A stretch of 37,515 nucleotides of DNA, taken from positions 1 to 37,515 of the IMG/VR virus record IMGVR_UViG_3300033388_002657; one strand, given 5' to 3'. Below the pieces are notes generated by a model. That model made no database searches. It was not told where the DNA came from and worked only from the letters and a program-made list of their open reading frames with translations. The position numbers and the translations under genes are program-made. This DNA comes from a virus. This document shows, piece by piece, positions 25,272 to 34,242 of the stretch (position 1 is its first letter; the number at the start of each line of letters is the position of its first letter).

Positions 25272-26516
25272 TTAACCTACTACGGTCTGTTTGGTTACCC
25301 AATCAGCGCCGTCATATTTTTGATGTATAAAATCGTCGCCGGAAATTCCCATTCTCCAAGAACCAGCCGTTGTGGTGTCTCCAAAATACATAAAACTATC
25401 TTCTGGTATTTCTACTCCAGATACTACTGTTTCAAATTGTTTCTCCCCTGCGTGATAAAGTTCAGCTGCTCCGTCTGGATCAAGCTTCATCATGTCTGTT
25501 GGGGTGCTTCCGCTATTATATCCAGTGAATATTAGGTATTCTGAATCCACAATACTATCAAATGAAGTGAATCCACTTGTCTTTACTATATGAAACTCAC
25601 CATAGGTCGAGCTAAAAATTTGCAACTCGACTACAGCCGGTCCTTCGACGCTGGTGTTTCCCTCTGTTGCAGTTAATGCAACTGCGTTAGTTGCACCCCT
25701 AACCGTGATTCCAGCAGAGTTAGCCATTAACGGGTTTCGAGAAACGCCACCAGAATTCTTAACATAAAAATAATGATGGGAATTATTTATACTGGCTGTG
25801 TACGAAATGATTATTCCTGATGAATGCGAAATCTGAAGACTTTCGGCCCCAGCATCGTCATATATTTTAACCCCCGCTGAAACTGTTTCGAACATCTTGG
25901 TGCCAGCATAATAAAGTTCAGCTGCTCCGTCTGCGTGTCCAATTATGAGGGTTCTTTTCGTCCCTCCAGTATCCTCACCTGTAAGCTTAACTCCACTTCC
26001 ATGAACATAATTATCAATAGAAACATAGGTGCCTTCGTGACCAAATTTTGATTGATTACCTCCACTATTTAGAAGGAAGCCACCTGTCTGACCTCTAAAT
26101 ATTTCACCGTTATTATGATAAATACTGACGCCACTGTTTCCGTCAGCAGAAATCATTAGAACTTCTGTTCCGGTTGTCTGTTGTTCTGTGTAGATTTTAA
26201 CACTTCCACCGTGATTGGTATTCTTAATTTCCAGATGACCACCGGTCGCAGCATATGCTATAGTTGAGATATCAGTGCCATCTGTAAGACTTACTCCTCT
26301 CAATGTGGCAGTGGCCTTAACGTCAGTACCATTATAATACAAAGACTCTGGGTTATGTACACTGCTCACAGCACCACTTATCTGAGTTTCAAACTCAGAA
26401 TAAGTTATAGTTTTAGTCTTTTCTGATCCACCTTCATCTATATCATAAGCCAGCAATAAATCACTATCAGCCAGTGTAGATAGAGTAGAAAGTTGATTCA
26501 TTTGTTTAGCGGGCAT
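25272..26516 (-). CDS. Tail- or head-fibre protein with repeated beta motifs
   Basis: A 414-residue fibre-like protein. The N-terminus (MPAKQMNQLSTLSTLADSDL) is the kind of anchor that starts many phage fibre proteins. Two copies of a DGAAELYxAGxKxFETV motif with SGVxI after it occur, separated by about 150 residues, with Gly/Ser/Thr-rich strands between. This repeat type is widespread in phage fibres and forms triple beta-helices. The C-terminus (IHQKYDGADWVTKQTVVG) is short and has no chaperone or enzyme domain. ATG 26516 has AGGAG 7 bases upstream. It is first after the small fibre piece below and probably assembles with it. Receptor or surface binding is inferred. Confidence 0.7.
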   Translation of the reverse strand: MPAKQMNQLSTLSTLADSDLLLAYDIDEGGSEKTKTITYSEFETQISGAVSSVHNPESLYYNGTDVKATATLRGVSLTDGTDISTIAYAATGGHLEIKNTNHGGSVKIYTEQQTTGTEVLMISADGNSGVSIYHNNGEIFRGQTGGFLLNSGGNQSKFGHEGTYVSIDNYVHGSGVKLTGEDTGGTKRTLIIGHADGAAELYYAGTKMFETVSAGVKIYDDAGAESLQISHSSGIIISYTASINNSHHYFYVKNSGGVSRNPLMANSAGITVRGATNAVALTATEGNTSVEGPAVVELQIFSSTYGEFHIVKTSGFTSFDSIVDSEYLIFTGYNSGSTPTDMMKLDPDGAAELYHAGEKQFETVVSGVEIPEDSFMYFGDTTTAGSWRMGISGDDFIHQKYDGADWVTKQTVVG

Positions 26517-26529
26517 AATTATTCTCCTT

Positions 26530-26796
26530 TTATAATGCTAATAGTTCATTTATTTGTGATTGTAAAGCTCCTGATAATGTTGTTATCAAAGCATCCACCT
26601 CTGCTTGTGTATACAGAGCTTCTCCGTTTCCGTATAAAGCATCAGCATATATCGAACCTGTGCCGGATATAGTTCCATCCTGGAAATTTAAAGTTCCACT
26701 TGTGACAAGATTAACATGGACTTCATTATCATGTTCTGACTCTGTTAAAACGTCAGCATCTCTCATCTGGTCTGCTCTAAGTAAAGCTCTTGCCAT
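26530..26796 (-). CDS. Short fibre / trimerisation protein
   Basis: An 88-residue protein. I place the start at ATG 26796, which overlaps the previous stop as TAATG and has a GGGAGAGAG site just upstream; a GTG at 26811 in the same frame is the site's own sequence and less likely. It carries a LNFQDGTISGTGSI strand and the YTQAEVDALITTLSG helix that also occurs twice in the LamG protein. That helix is a common trimeric coiled-coil stalk in phage fibres. Probable adaptor for the larger fibre next to it. Confidence 0.65.
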   Translation of the reverse strand: MARALLRADQMRDADVLTESEHDNEVHVNLVTSGTLNFQDGTISGTGSIYADALYGNGEALYTQAEVDALITTLSGALQSQINELLAL

Positions 26797-27332
26797 TAAT
26801 CTCTCTCCCACTCAAAGATTGTTTCAAAATCACTATCGTATCTTAAAGACTCATCATCAATATCATCTGGTTCTATTGCGGCCCAACTTAAACCACCAAA
26901 TCTTACACCAGCTACTGAGTCATAACAGAAGGCTACTAGACTTGAACATATCTGTTGTTCTGGATCTTTGATGCGTCGAGAAAAGTAGTTGTTACTAAAT
27001 AACTGGTCAAATAATTGCAAGCCTATTCTGATCCAACTATAGCTCAATCCCACCATACTCTTGGCTTTATCTGCCATCTCTTGACGTTGCTCATCTGTTA
27101 GATTTTTGTGTCTGATTATTTTATATCTTTTGAAATCTTCAAATCTTTCTCTTGTTATGTTTATCTCAACCTTAAGTAGAGCTTCCACACAACACTCATC
27201 ATCTATCACTATCATAACATGCTGGTACTCTACTGGGTCTTCCTGAAAAAACCTTAACGTGGCAAGGATGGCTTTACTAAACCAACTATTCTTATCCGCT
27301 GTTATGATTATATCCGCCGGCTTTAATATCAT
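26796..27332 (-). CDS. Permuted NlpC/P60 (YiiX-like) papain-fold enzyme
   Basis: A 178-residue protein with the layout of the YiiX/YebB branch of NlpC/P60. An N-terminal PADIIITAD segment is followed by YQHVMIVI with H38, VEALLKV with E50, a LTDEQRQEMADKAKSMVG helix, and ICSSLVAFCY with C129. In this family the Cys and His are the catalytic pair in a circularly permuted papain fold, acting on amide bonds such as those in peptidoglycan or lipids. The Asp/Glu at 45-50 may complete it. It is coupled by TAATG to genes on both sides, inside the fibre block, so it may be a virion-bound wall hydrolase used at entry, though membrane or lipid substrates cannot be excluded. Family call firm, substrate unknown. 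Confidence 0.7.
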   Translation of the reverse strand: MILKPADIIITADKNSWFSKAILATLRFFQEDPVEYQHVMIVIDDECCVEALLKVEINITRERFEDFKRYKIIRHKNLTDEQRQEMADKAKSMVGLSYSWIRIGLQLFDQLFSNNYFSRRIKDPEQQICSSLVAFCYDSVAGVRFGGLSWAAIEPDDIDDESLRYDSDFETIFEWERD

Positions 27333-28189
27333 TAGGGAGTATCTCCTGGTAGCAACACAGTTCTATGTCTGTAACATTCAAAGGAAGCATACCCTTTAGA
27401 AGTATTATCCCCTGACACTGTTGTTATATGTCCTACTATATACCAGCCTACCGGAATAGCACTTACAGCCGCGCCTTCAGCATTCAACTCATCTCCCATG
27501 GGGCAGTCTCCATACATATGCTGCTTGTTGACGTAAGATACAAATACTGTATCCGTAGCTGCATAAGAGTACATATCTGTGCCTGGCAAACCTAGTGCTG
27601 ATGCTGGTATAGATCCATGTGCATTGGGGTAATAATTACCTGCAGGTACCACTACCTGCATGTCACAATATTCTCCCCAAGGCGCATCAAAGAAATAAAG
27701 CGTGCCGTCTTTCAGATATATAGGATCTATGAACTCAAGTTCTACGTGCTTGGTTTTATAACCATCCGGCGTAACATAATAATCACACTCTACCACGTCA
27801 TCATCGTTTGAGAAATCCCAACATAAACGTGTGCCATCTCCTATACCAGATGCCGTATCTCCCGCCATAGTAAAATAAGTCTGGGTGTCTAAAGGTCTTG
27901 TGTCGGCCCTGACTATAGGACGGCCGTCGGCCATAGATGGGCCCTCTTCTGGGGGAGCATCAAAAGCCAACCGCAGCGCCTTAAGTTTAGTTAGATCATT
28001 TACCCCGTCGTTTAAGATAATATTATCCTGTTCTATATGATAAGGAACATCAGAATCAGATATTTCTTTTCTAGTACAACTAACTAATAAGTCTACCTGC
28101 CCCCCGGCAGGAACTTGTATACTTTTACCAGCGTTTATATATATATTAAGTATATTTTGTGAATCTTGATTCTTAGCTATCAAATTCAT
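27332..28189 (-). CDS. Hypothetical structural protein in fibre block
   Basis: A 285-residue protein. The N-terminal 45 residues (NILNIYINAGKSIQVPAGGQ) look like a small beta barrel; the rest is beta-rich, with paired cysteines (C119, C130) and two aromatic-glycine turns. No enzyme motif and no family recognised. A similar N-terminal barrel opens the 296-residue protein at 31409-32299 (IPASGTRDITYLF), which suggests both attach to the same base. ATG 28189 has GGAG 8 bases upstream. The stop overlaps the enzyme gene start (TAATG), so the two are co-translated. Confidence 0.6.
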   Translation of the reverse strand: MNLIAKNQDSQNILNIYINAGKSIQVPAGGQVDLLVSCTRKEISDSDVPYHIEQDNIILNDGVNDLTKLKALRLAFDAPPEEGPSMADGRPIVRADTRPLDTQTYFTMAGDTASGIGDGTRLCWDFSNDDDVVECDYYVTPDGYKTKHVELEFIDPIYLKDGTLYFFDAPWGEYCDMQVVVPAGNYYPNAHGSIPASALGLPGTDMYSYAATDTVFVSYVNKQHMYGDCPMGDELNAEGAAVSAIPVGWYIVGHITTVSGDNTSKGYASFECYRHRTVLLPGDTP

Positions 28190-28201
28190 TGTTATGCTCC
28201 T

Positions 28202-30661
28202 TTATGTTTTTAATGTGACACTAATCTGCTTCGGATTACCTTGGGTTCCTGGCAGAAAATCCAATGCTTTATTTGAAATTCTAATGTCATCGTACCATAC
28301 CTCTAAAAACTCAGTTTGATTTAACATCATTCCTAAATAAATATCTTCCATATTATTAGTAAGTACATTCTGATAATCAGATGTTAATGTTTCCTGGTCT
28401 ACAACAGTACCATTAAAAATAAGTTTAATTACATCCGAAGTTATTACTACTCCTACATGATACCAGGTATCTGATACTATGACATCTTCTCTAGAAGTTA
28501 AAGTTCTAGAAGTAGATGCTCCATGGTAAGTAATAGATATATTTTTTGTAGCGGATAAATACTTTATTATAATCCCGCCCTCAGTATCATAATCTCCTTT
28601 ACTAAAAATTACTCCGCCTTGCTCTCTATCTATGGCTATCCAACTATCAAAAGTGAATTCTGTTGTTTCTAATGCAGAATTATGTATGATCCTTGACCAA
28701 TCATTATCACTTCCTTCATGAGATAAAGAATCAGTACCGTATTTAAAAAAAGTAGAGTCAATTTTCCAATATGATCCAGTAGCTTGCTGTACTAAGTTAG
28801 TAATTGTGTCTGAAGAATCTTCTACTATACTACCAGAAGTCTCATCAAAGTGCCATAATCCTAAAGTATTAGAATCTTTAACAAATTGTGATACTATTTC
28901 CGAAAAAGTAGTTTCATACCTTCTAGTATCAGATATTCTAAATTCAGTTATAAGCCCATCAAATTCTTTGTCCATGTCTCCAGGCAAAGCCGCACTATCA
29001 TTACTTTTATTCTTGGCCCCTAATACTATAGGATCTAGTGTGTCAGTAAGCCCTACAGTAGTGGCATCCGAAGCTATTTCCTCACCATCTAAAAATAGTT
29101 TAAAACCACCAATTCCAAATACAGCAGCTATATGATACCAGGTTCCGGTGGACAAAACACCCGCTATAGTTTTATCTGAAAATACATTCTTAAACTTTAT
29201 CTTTATATCATCAGAATTTTGCCATATTCTAAAACAATTGTCTGGCTCTGGATCTGATGTCTTTGAAAATAATTCCCTATCACCAGCTGATACGTCATTG
29301 GTATTAAAGAAAAATTCCAACGTTATGTCTTGAATAGCGTAATTCTTATGATGCATGAATTCTATAAAATCATCAACACCATCAAAAGATGCTGCGCTAT
29401 TAAATATCCCAGAAGCATTTAGATCCACCCCACCATGCGTCCTACCATTAAAACCCCTCATTACATTTACACCACTACATGTATTAGTTACATTTCTATT
29501 TTCCTTAAGATCCCCATCTACTGGAAAAAGCATCAAAATATCATTGTCACAAACTGCCGGGGATTCTATATCTATTATTGTAATCCCAGATGGAACTGTT
29601 CCAGAACATGAAATACCAACATTTATTATATCACCTGATGCATAACTAACTGGTGAATCATAAGTATCTATAATAGATAAGGTGCCTGATGATAGTACTG
29701 TAGATACAACAGGTATATCATTCTTTACTAATTTATATATAGTAGTAACATCATTATTGGTTCCTATTGAGTTTATAGATATAGTAGATATAGAACCAGG
29801 ATCAATCATCTGATAACCTATTTGGTGACCGCCTGACCCTTTCAAATATTGACAAGATGCTATGCCATTTGGATCACTATAACCAAAATGAAAATAATTT
29901 ATAGACTCTCCAGACTGTCCACTAACCGTGGCAACTAAAGCATCTACCTCAGCCTGGGTGTATTTATCTATCGAATCTTCGGTAAAATGTATCGTACTAT
30001 CAGCAGCATGGGCTTCTTGAATACCAGAGTTGGTTGCTATATTTAAAGCATTTGTATCTGTGATACCTGACACTGTTGCTAGATCTATATTAGTAGCGTA
30101 ATCGCCTGCTGGTTGAAATCCTGTATGTCCACTACTAGCATAATCAAGGTTATTTAATTCGTTATGGTCATCTAGTTGACCACTGATTGTTGTTATCAAG
30201 GCATCAACTTCGGCCTGTGTATATTTATCAAGATCTGTGATGTCACCTTCAACATGAAAATGATTGTCTATCTGGTCTTGGAGGGAACCTGATATTGTAT
30301 CCGTACCACTTATAGTATAATATAGATCATTGTGATCGTGTGAATCATATTCTATCGCCACCTTTAAACGCCTATCAGCATTCACTTCAGTAATAGACTC
30401 TAGGTCATCGTCTACTATCCTTATAGAACTAGCATCCTTCAGTGGTTCTCCTGTGTGGGCTGCTAATACTCCACTTAAAGTAGTCTGTTCGGCGCCAGAC
30501 AATGCTACCTTAAACCAAGTGTCGCAGTCATCGCCTCCTTTATTAATATAATCTAACGCTATGGTTATATTAGATAGTTGTATCTCTTCTGTTAAAGCGC
30601 CACTATCCACAATACCATTTAAAGTATCGTTAGTTATTGAATAAGTGTATTTAATACTCAT
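28202..30661 (-). CDS. Large fibre protein with two LamG (concanavalin A-like) domains
   Basis: An 819-residue protein. The N-terminus (about 1-75) is paralogous to that of the next gene upstream (MSIKYTYSITND versus MSVEYIYDITDF), so both likely attach to the same site. Two YTQAEVDAL coiled segments (147-155, 234-242) form a stalk. Two LamG_3/concanavalin A-like domains follow. The first, about 376-585, has ASFDGVDDFIEF, WYHIAAVF and LFLDGEEI; the second, about 600-800, has WHFDETSG, FTFDSWIAI and WYHVGVVI. Such domains bind sugars or cell-surface ligands. No catalytic residues are apparent. It starts 1 base after the previous stop, with GGAGG inside that gene's end. Host or mucus glycan binding is inferred. 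Confidence 0.75.
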   Translation of the reverse strand: MSIKYTYSITNDTLNGIVDSGALTEEIQLSNITIALDYINKGGDDCDTWFKVALSGAEQTTLSGVLAAHTGEPLKDASSIRIVDDDLESITEVNADRRLKVAIEYDSHDHNDLYYTISGTDTISGSLQDQIDNHFHVEGDITDLDKYTQAEVDALITTISGQLDDHNELNNLDYASSGHTGFQPAGDYATNIDLATVSGITDTNALNIATNSGIQEAHAADSTIHFTEDSIDKYTQAEVDALVATVSGQSGESINYFHFGYSDPNGIASCQYLKGSGGHQIGYQMIDPGSISTISINSIGTNNDVTTIYKLVKNDIPVVSTVLSSGTLSIIDTYDSPVSYASGDIINVGISCSGTVPSGITIIDIESPAVCDNDILMLFPVDGDLKENRNVTNTCSGVNVMRGFNGRTHGGVDLNASGIFNSAASFDGVDDFIEFMHHKNYAIQDITLEFFFNTNDVSAGDRELFSKTSDPEPDNCFRIWQNSDDIKIKFKNVFSDKTIAGVLSTGTWYHIAAVFGIGGFKLFLDGEEIASDATTVGLTDTLDPIVLGAKNKSNDSAALPGDMDKEFDGLITEFRISDTRRYETTFSEIVSQFVKDSNTLGLWHFDETSGSIVEDSSDTITNLVQQATGSYWKIDSTFFKYGTDSLSHEGSDNDWSRIIHNSALETTEFTFDSWIAIDREQGGVIFSKGDYDTEGGIIIKYLSATKNISITYHGASTSRTLTSREDVIVSDTWYHVGVVITSDVIKLIFNGTVVDQETLTSDYQNVLTNNMEDIYLGMMLNQTEFLEVWYDDIRISNKALDFLPGTQGNPKQISVTLKT

Positions 30662-30662
30662 C

Positions 30663-31394
30663 TTATATCCTCCAAAGTTCTAAACGTGCTCTTCTTATTA
30701 GTGCTTCTTTTCCATTTTTTGAACTGGAATAGTCCAAATCTATATCATGTGGGGCTCCCGTCAAACTTACCCTCTTAAAACCAGTTGCCGGGGCCCATGA
30801 ACTTACCTTAGTAGGCTGTTCCTTATGCTCCATTAAAGTAGTTGTGTCATCTATTTGTAATTGAGCCTTAAACTCAAAGTTTCCATCCTTATACCGCCAT
30901 TCATAATACCACATAACTATATACGTACCAGCATCAGTAGTTGATGACAGTCTCAGCTTCTGTTGAAAATTAGTGTTGGTGGTGGAAGATTCATCCTCAC
31001 TATTAGCATCATCATATCCGGCTATGCCGTCTACATCTGATGAATCTATAAATTCTATTCCACTTTCTGTAGTCAGGACTCTTAAATATTTACCAGCCTC
31101 GCCACTATAAGTAGTTGGAGTATCAAATAATGTAATAAAATTATGTGAATGTCCTATTGGTAAATGAACTTCTGGATCATAAACTGGATCATTGTTTGAT
31201 ACTATGTTATCGAGGGTGGTTACCTCTGGTCCAGATAGTGCTGATAAAAACCATATAGACACAGCATCGTTATCTAGAGACATATAGTCTAACTCTACAG
31301 ATATCGATGAAGCTTCTATCTCCATAGACAATGTTCCTAGACTTACTTCACTTCCAGGAAAATCTGTTATATCATATATATATTCTACAGACAT
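30663..31394 (-). CDS. Fibre protein with LamG-protein-like N-terminus and shared C-terminal domain
   Basis: A 243-residue protein. The start is ATG 31394, preceded by TTGGAGGAAGTA. The in-frame GTG at 31409 lies before that site and would add five residues, and the paralogous LamG protein aligns from this ATG. Residues 1-75 match the N-terminus of the LamG protein; then comes the motif FDTPTTYSGEAGKYLRV (shared with the next two upstream genes), then a C-terminal beta domain ending DIDLDYSSSKNGKEALIRRA like that of the 296-residue neighbour. A mosaic of fibre modules. No enzyme motif. Confidence 0.7.
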   Translation of the reverse strand: MSVEYIYDITDFPGSEVSLGTLSMEIEASSISVELDYMSLDNDAVSIWFLSALSGPEVTTLDNIVSNNDPVYDPEVHLPIGHSHNFITLFDTPTTYSGEAGKYLRVLTTESGIEFIDSSDVDGIAGYDDANSEDESSTTNTNFQQKLRLSSTTDAGTYIVMWYYEWRYKDGNFEFKAQLQIDDTTTLMEHKEQPTKVSSWAPATGFKRVSLTGAPHDIDLDYSSSKNGKEALIRRARLELWRI

Positions 31395-31408
31395 TACTTC
31401 CTCCAACA

Positions 31409-32299
31409 CTACTCAATAATTACTAATCTCTTAGCTGATATAAAAGCTTCTTTCATATAAACAACTCTATTCTTCTTTCCAGTAGCATAGTCTAAATCTA
31501 TAGTATGGGCATTACCATCCAACTCCATTACAAAAGTACCAGATCTTAATCTCCATGCCGCAGTACCGTGGGCAAAATTATATAATTCTTCAAGGGTCTG
31601 CTGCACAGCAATAGTACCATCTATCAATAATCTAGTTTGATAAGGTATACCACTATCATCAGAAGATTGTAAACAAGAGTGTATAATTTCATAAAATCCA
31701 GGCTCAGACGATGATATAGCCAGTGTAACTTTTGTTAGAAAATTTAGAGACGTAGTAGCGCTTAAACCAGGACTAGCCACATAAAAAGCTTCCACCTTAG
31801 CAGCAGTAACAAGCTGTGATACATCTGTAAATTCTAAACCAGTTCCACCTGAAACTACTGTTACTGACATACCACCATAACCGCTATAAGTTGTGGGAGT
31901 ATCACCTAAATCTAAAAAATCAATTTCAGATAGTTTAATTACTTCATCATTAGGATCGTATTGTACCACTAAAGTTCCACTGGCCGTGGCTCCAACATCT
32001 TCCTTAGATTTTACTCCGCCGGCGCCTATTGGGATGCCTTGTAGATACGTTGCATCGTGAGCACTCAGAAATATCTCAGCCCTTTCGATAGATAAGTCAT
32101 ACCCCTCTATATTAAGTACTACCTCACCATTAGCTATATATCCATCTATGTCTTCTGACGCAATGAGTCTATGAACTGGAAATAAGTATGTTATATCCCG
32201 CGTGCCAGATGCCGGTATATATATACCTGACAAATCCGATATCGTAATACCGCTATCTGTGGTGTTCTTTAAAAACGTATTATAAAATTGAACTGCCAT
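31409..32299 (-). CDS. Fibre protein with beta-barrel N-terminus and shared C-terminal domain
   Basis: A 296-residue protein. The N-terminal 60 residues (ISDLSGIYIPASGTRDI) form a probable attachment barrel. The middle carries the LGDTPTTYSGYGG motif. The C-terminal 120 residues form a beta domain ending in AHTIDLDYATGKKNRVVY, clearly related to the 243-residue neighbour's C-terminus and common in phage receptor-binding tips. ATG 32299 overlaps the previous stop (TAATG). No enzyme motif. Confidence 0.7.
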   Translation of the reverse strand: MAVQFYNTFLKNTTDSGITISDLSGIYIPASGTRDITYLFPVHRLIASEDIDGYIANGEVVLNIEGYDLSIERAEIFLSAHDATYLQGIPIGAGGVKSKEDVGATASGTLVVQYDPNDEVIKLSEIDFLDLGDTPTTYSGYGGMSVTVVSGGTGLEFTDVSQLVTAAKVEAFYVASPGLSATTSLNFLTKVTLAISSSEPGFYEIIHSCLQSSDDSGIPYQTRLLIDGTIAVQQTLEELYNFAHGTAAWRLRSGTFVMELDGNAHTIDLDYATGKKNRVVYMKEAFISAKRLVIIE

Positions 32300-33108
32300 T
32301 AGGCCTCATACCTCCATCTCACTTCCAAAGTAATAATAGGATCTCTAGCCCTAGATCCAGCGGCAGTACAGAACATCTGTACTTCATCCAAATGACCCAA
32401 CTCCACATTTAATGAGACATCAGTATGTGTATTACTTGTCATAGAAAAACTATGTACAGTGACAAGATTACTGTGTATCTCATATGATTTAGAAGTATTA
32501 CTACTAGTCGGACCTTGATCTGCGGACACTGATATTACAGTAGCGGGTCTGGCCATATTATAATGCGCATAAGCATCCACTACATTACCTACTGATAAAT
32601 ATAAACCATCTATATTTCCAGAATAAGTAAATAAATAATTAATTATAGAAGTGGATAACCAACTGCCCCTAACCTCATCCCAGTAATATATAATATCATC
32701 ATCATTGTTATACCACAATACATCAAAGACGGGCGGTGGAGTTGTACCACTTACAACAGTACCTGACGGATACTTAACAAAATCTATTCCAGTTGCTGTT
32801 TCATTTACTTGTAAGGTGTAGCCGGCTGTGCCGGTGTAGGTAGTAGGTGTATCTATTAGCTCTATGAATTCATTCTGATTCTCTATATCAATCTCTAAAT
32901 CATCTATTTGATCCTGTAAGGTGCCGGAAGATTCTGTCAACTGGTCGAACCTTACCATTTGATGAGGCTGAGCCGCACGTATACCACTGACAGTGGAATT
33001 GATGTACAGCTCGCCGCCATCGTAGCCCATTTGAATAGTATCAGCATCATCGAAATCTATATGTTCTCCAGTTTCGAGATCCAAATTATCATTTCTAAAC
33101 TTGGCCAT
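32299..33108 (-). CDS. Fibre protein with conserved MAKF anchor
   Basis: A 269-residue protein. It begins MAKFRNDNLDLETGEHIDFD, similar to the start of the next gene upstream (MAKFKDLNLLLQEEQ), which suggests the same anchoring point. It then has a GTLQDQIDDLEIDIENQ coiled stalk, the LIDTPTTYTGTAGY motif, and a beta-rich C-terminal domain ending EVRWRYEA. A GTxxPPPVFDVLWYNNDDD segment (about 137-153) is a common linker in phage fibres. ATG 33108 has AGAGG upstream, and the stop overlaps the next start. Confidence 0.7.
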   Translation of the reverse strand: MAKFRNDNLDLETGEHIDFDDADTIQMGYDGGELYINSTVSGIRAAQPHQMVRFDQLTESSGTLQDQIDDLEIDIENQNEFIELIDTPTTYTGTAGYTLQVNETATGIDFVKYPSGTVVSGTTPPPVFDVLWYNNDDDIIYYWDEVRGSWLSTSIINYLFTYSGNIDGLYLSVGNVVDAYAHYNMARPATVISVSADQGPTSSNTSKSYEIHSNLVTVHSFSMTSNTHTDVSLNVELGHLDEVQMFCTAAGSRARDPIITLEVRWRYEA

Positions 33109-33118
33109 TTATTACCTC

Positions 33119-34213
33119 TTAATTAAATTGTCCATAAAATGCATGCCATTCAAGTACAAAATCATCTGAATCAATTTTACCAGAAAAATGTGTAGTAAAA
33201 CCAGTACCAGCTTTGACTCCCTGAATAGTACTATAAATAGAAGGTGTACCATCAACCTCATTGGTCAATGTAGCCACTACTGTATAGTCATCATCAGGCC
33301 AGGCAGTACCAAATACAACAGCCTGATCTCTTGCATTATCAAGAACTTCTATTCTACCCCACTTCTGATTTTCGGCATAAATATTTCCAGTGTAAATATC
33401 ACCAGTACCAGAAATGGTACTGTCTCCATAATTAATACCACTATTAACGGTCATAGTCTCATTGAATGTGGTGCCACCATTGAAAATAGTGTCGCCCTCA
33501 TAAATCTTTGATCCCGAAATAGTTTGATCTGTATTCAAAGTAACATAATTATCTAATTCTTCATAAATAGTACCAGACAAAGTGTTTATTTGATCGTCGA
33601 CATACCATCTAGTAGTTAGATGATAACTTTCACTAGGATCAATACCGCTGATGGTTCCTGTGAAACCACGGATTCCAGTATGTAGTATATACTGTACATG
33701 ATCATCACCACCAAGACCAGTTAGGTCGCCATGGTCTGTAATAATTTGATCAACAATAGTACCAGATACTGTATCAACTAAATCATCTACGTACCATCTA
33801 GTAGTTAGATGATAACTCTCTGTGGGATCAATACCACTCACAGTACCAGTAAAACCTCTAGTTCCATCTACCAATACGTAATGCATATGATCATCATCGT
33901 CTAGTCCGGTTAAATCACCATGAGACGGCGTGAAACTTATCATCTGGTCATATCTTACCAAATGATAATCTTCAGTAGCCCGTTCTCCTGCTACTGGAAC
34001 TGTAATTACTAACTCATCTACCTCAGCAATAATTGTAGTTCCCGAGCCTGGGAGAGTGGTGTTATACCCGGAAATGGTGGTATAACCCATGAAAGGCTTT
34101 TCTGTTCCAACAGTTGTCACTGGATAAACTGCTGGATTAGAAAGTGTGTCGTCGCCAAATAGAATTCGTTGCTCTTCTTGTAGAAGAAGATTAAGATCTT
34201 TAAACTTGGCCAT
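33119..34213 (-). CDS. Fibre protein with tandem 54-residue repeat and C-terminal knob
   Basis: A 364-residue protein. Two tandem copies of a module (residues about 98-153 and 161-214) share HGDLTGL, GFTGT(V/I)SGIDP and ESYHLTTRWYVDD. A coiled/strand segment with ISGSKIYEGDTIFNGG follows. The last 65 residues form a knob with GTPSIYSTIQG, FSGKID and LEWHA motifs, closely matching the C-terminus of the 174-residue gene upstream. The N-terminal MAKF anchor is shared with the 269-residue gene. ATG 34213 has AGGAG upstream. The SYHLTTRWYVDD unit is typical of siphovirus fibres. Confidence 0.75.
   Translation of the reverse strand: MAKFKDLNLLLQEEQRILFGDDTLSNPAVYPVTTVGTEKPFMGYTTISGYNTTLPGSGTTIIAEVDELVITVPVAGERATEDYHLVRYDQMISFTPSHGDLTGLDDDDHMHYVLVDGTRGFTGTVSGIDPTESYHLTTRWYVDDLVDTVSGTIVDQIITDHGDLTGLGGDDHVQYILHTGIRGFTGTISGIDPSESYHLTTRWYVDDQINTLSGTIYEELDNYVTLNTDQTISGSKIYEGDTIFNGGTTFNETMTVNSGINYGDSTISGTGDIYTGNIYAENQKWGRIEVLDNARDQAVVFGTAWPDDDYTVVATLTNEVDGTPSIYSTIQGVKAGTGFTTHFSGKIDSDDFVLEWHAFYGQFN
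33572..33922 (-). repeat. Two tandem copies of a fibre module
   Basis: Copies at about 33755-33922 and 33572-33733. The plus strand contains the same stretch ACCATCTAGTAGTTAGATGA in both, and flanking bases differ mainly at third codon positions, so the duplication is old but kept under protein-level selection. Confidence 0.8.
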
Positions 34214-34242
34214 TTTTTTTCTCTCCTTTTAGTATACTTTTT

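Noticed and set aside
26796-26811. GTG start at 26811 for the short fibre gene
   Set aside because: It overlaps the Shine-Dalgarno sequence that serves the ATG at 26796, which has the TAATG coupling seen across the operon.
31394-31409. GTG start at 31409 for the 243-residue fibre gene
   Set aside because: The GGAGG site lies downstream of it, and the paralogue aligns from ATG 31394.
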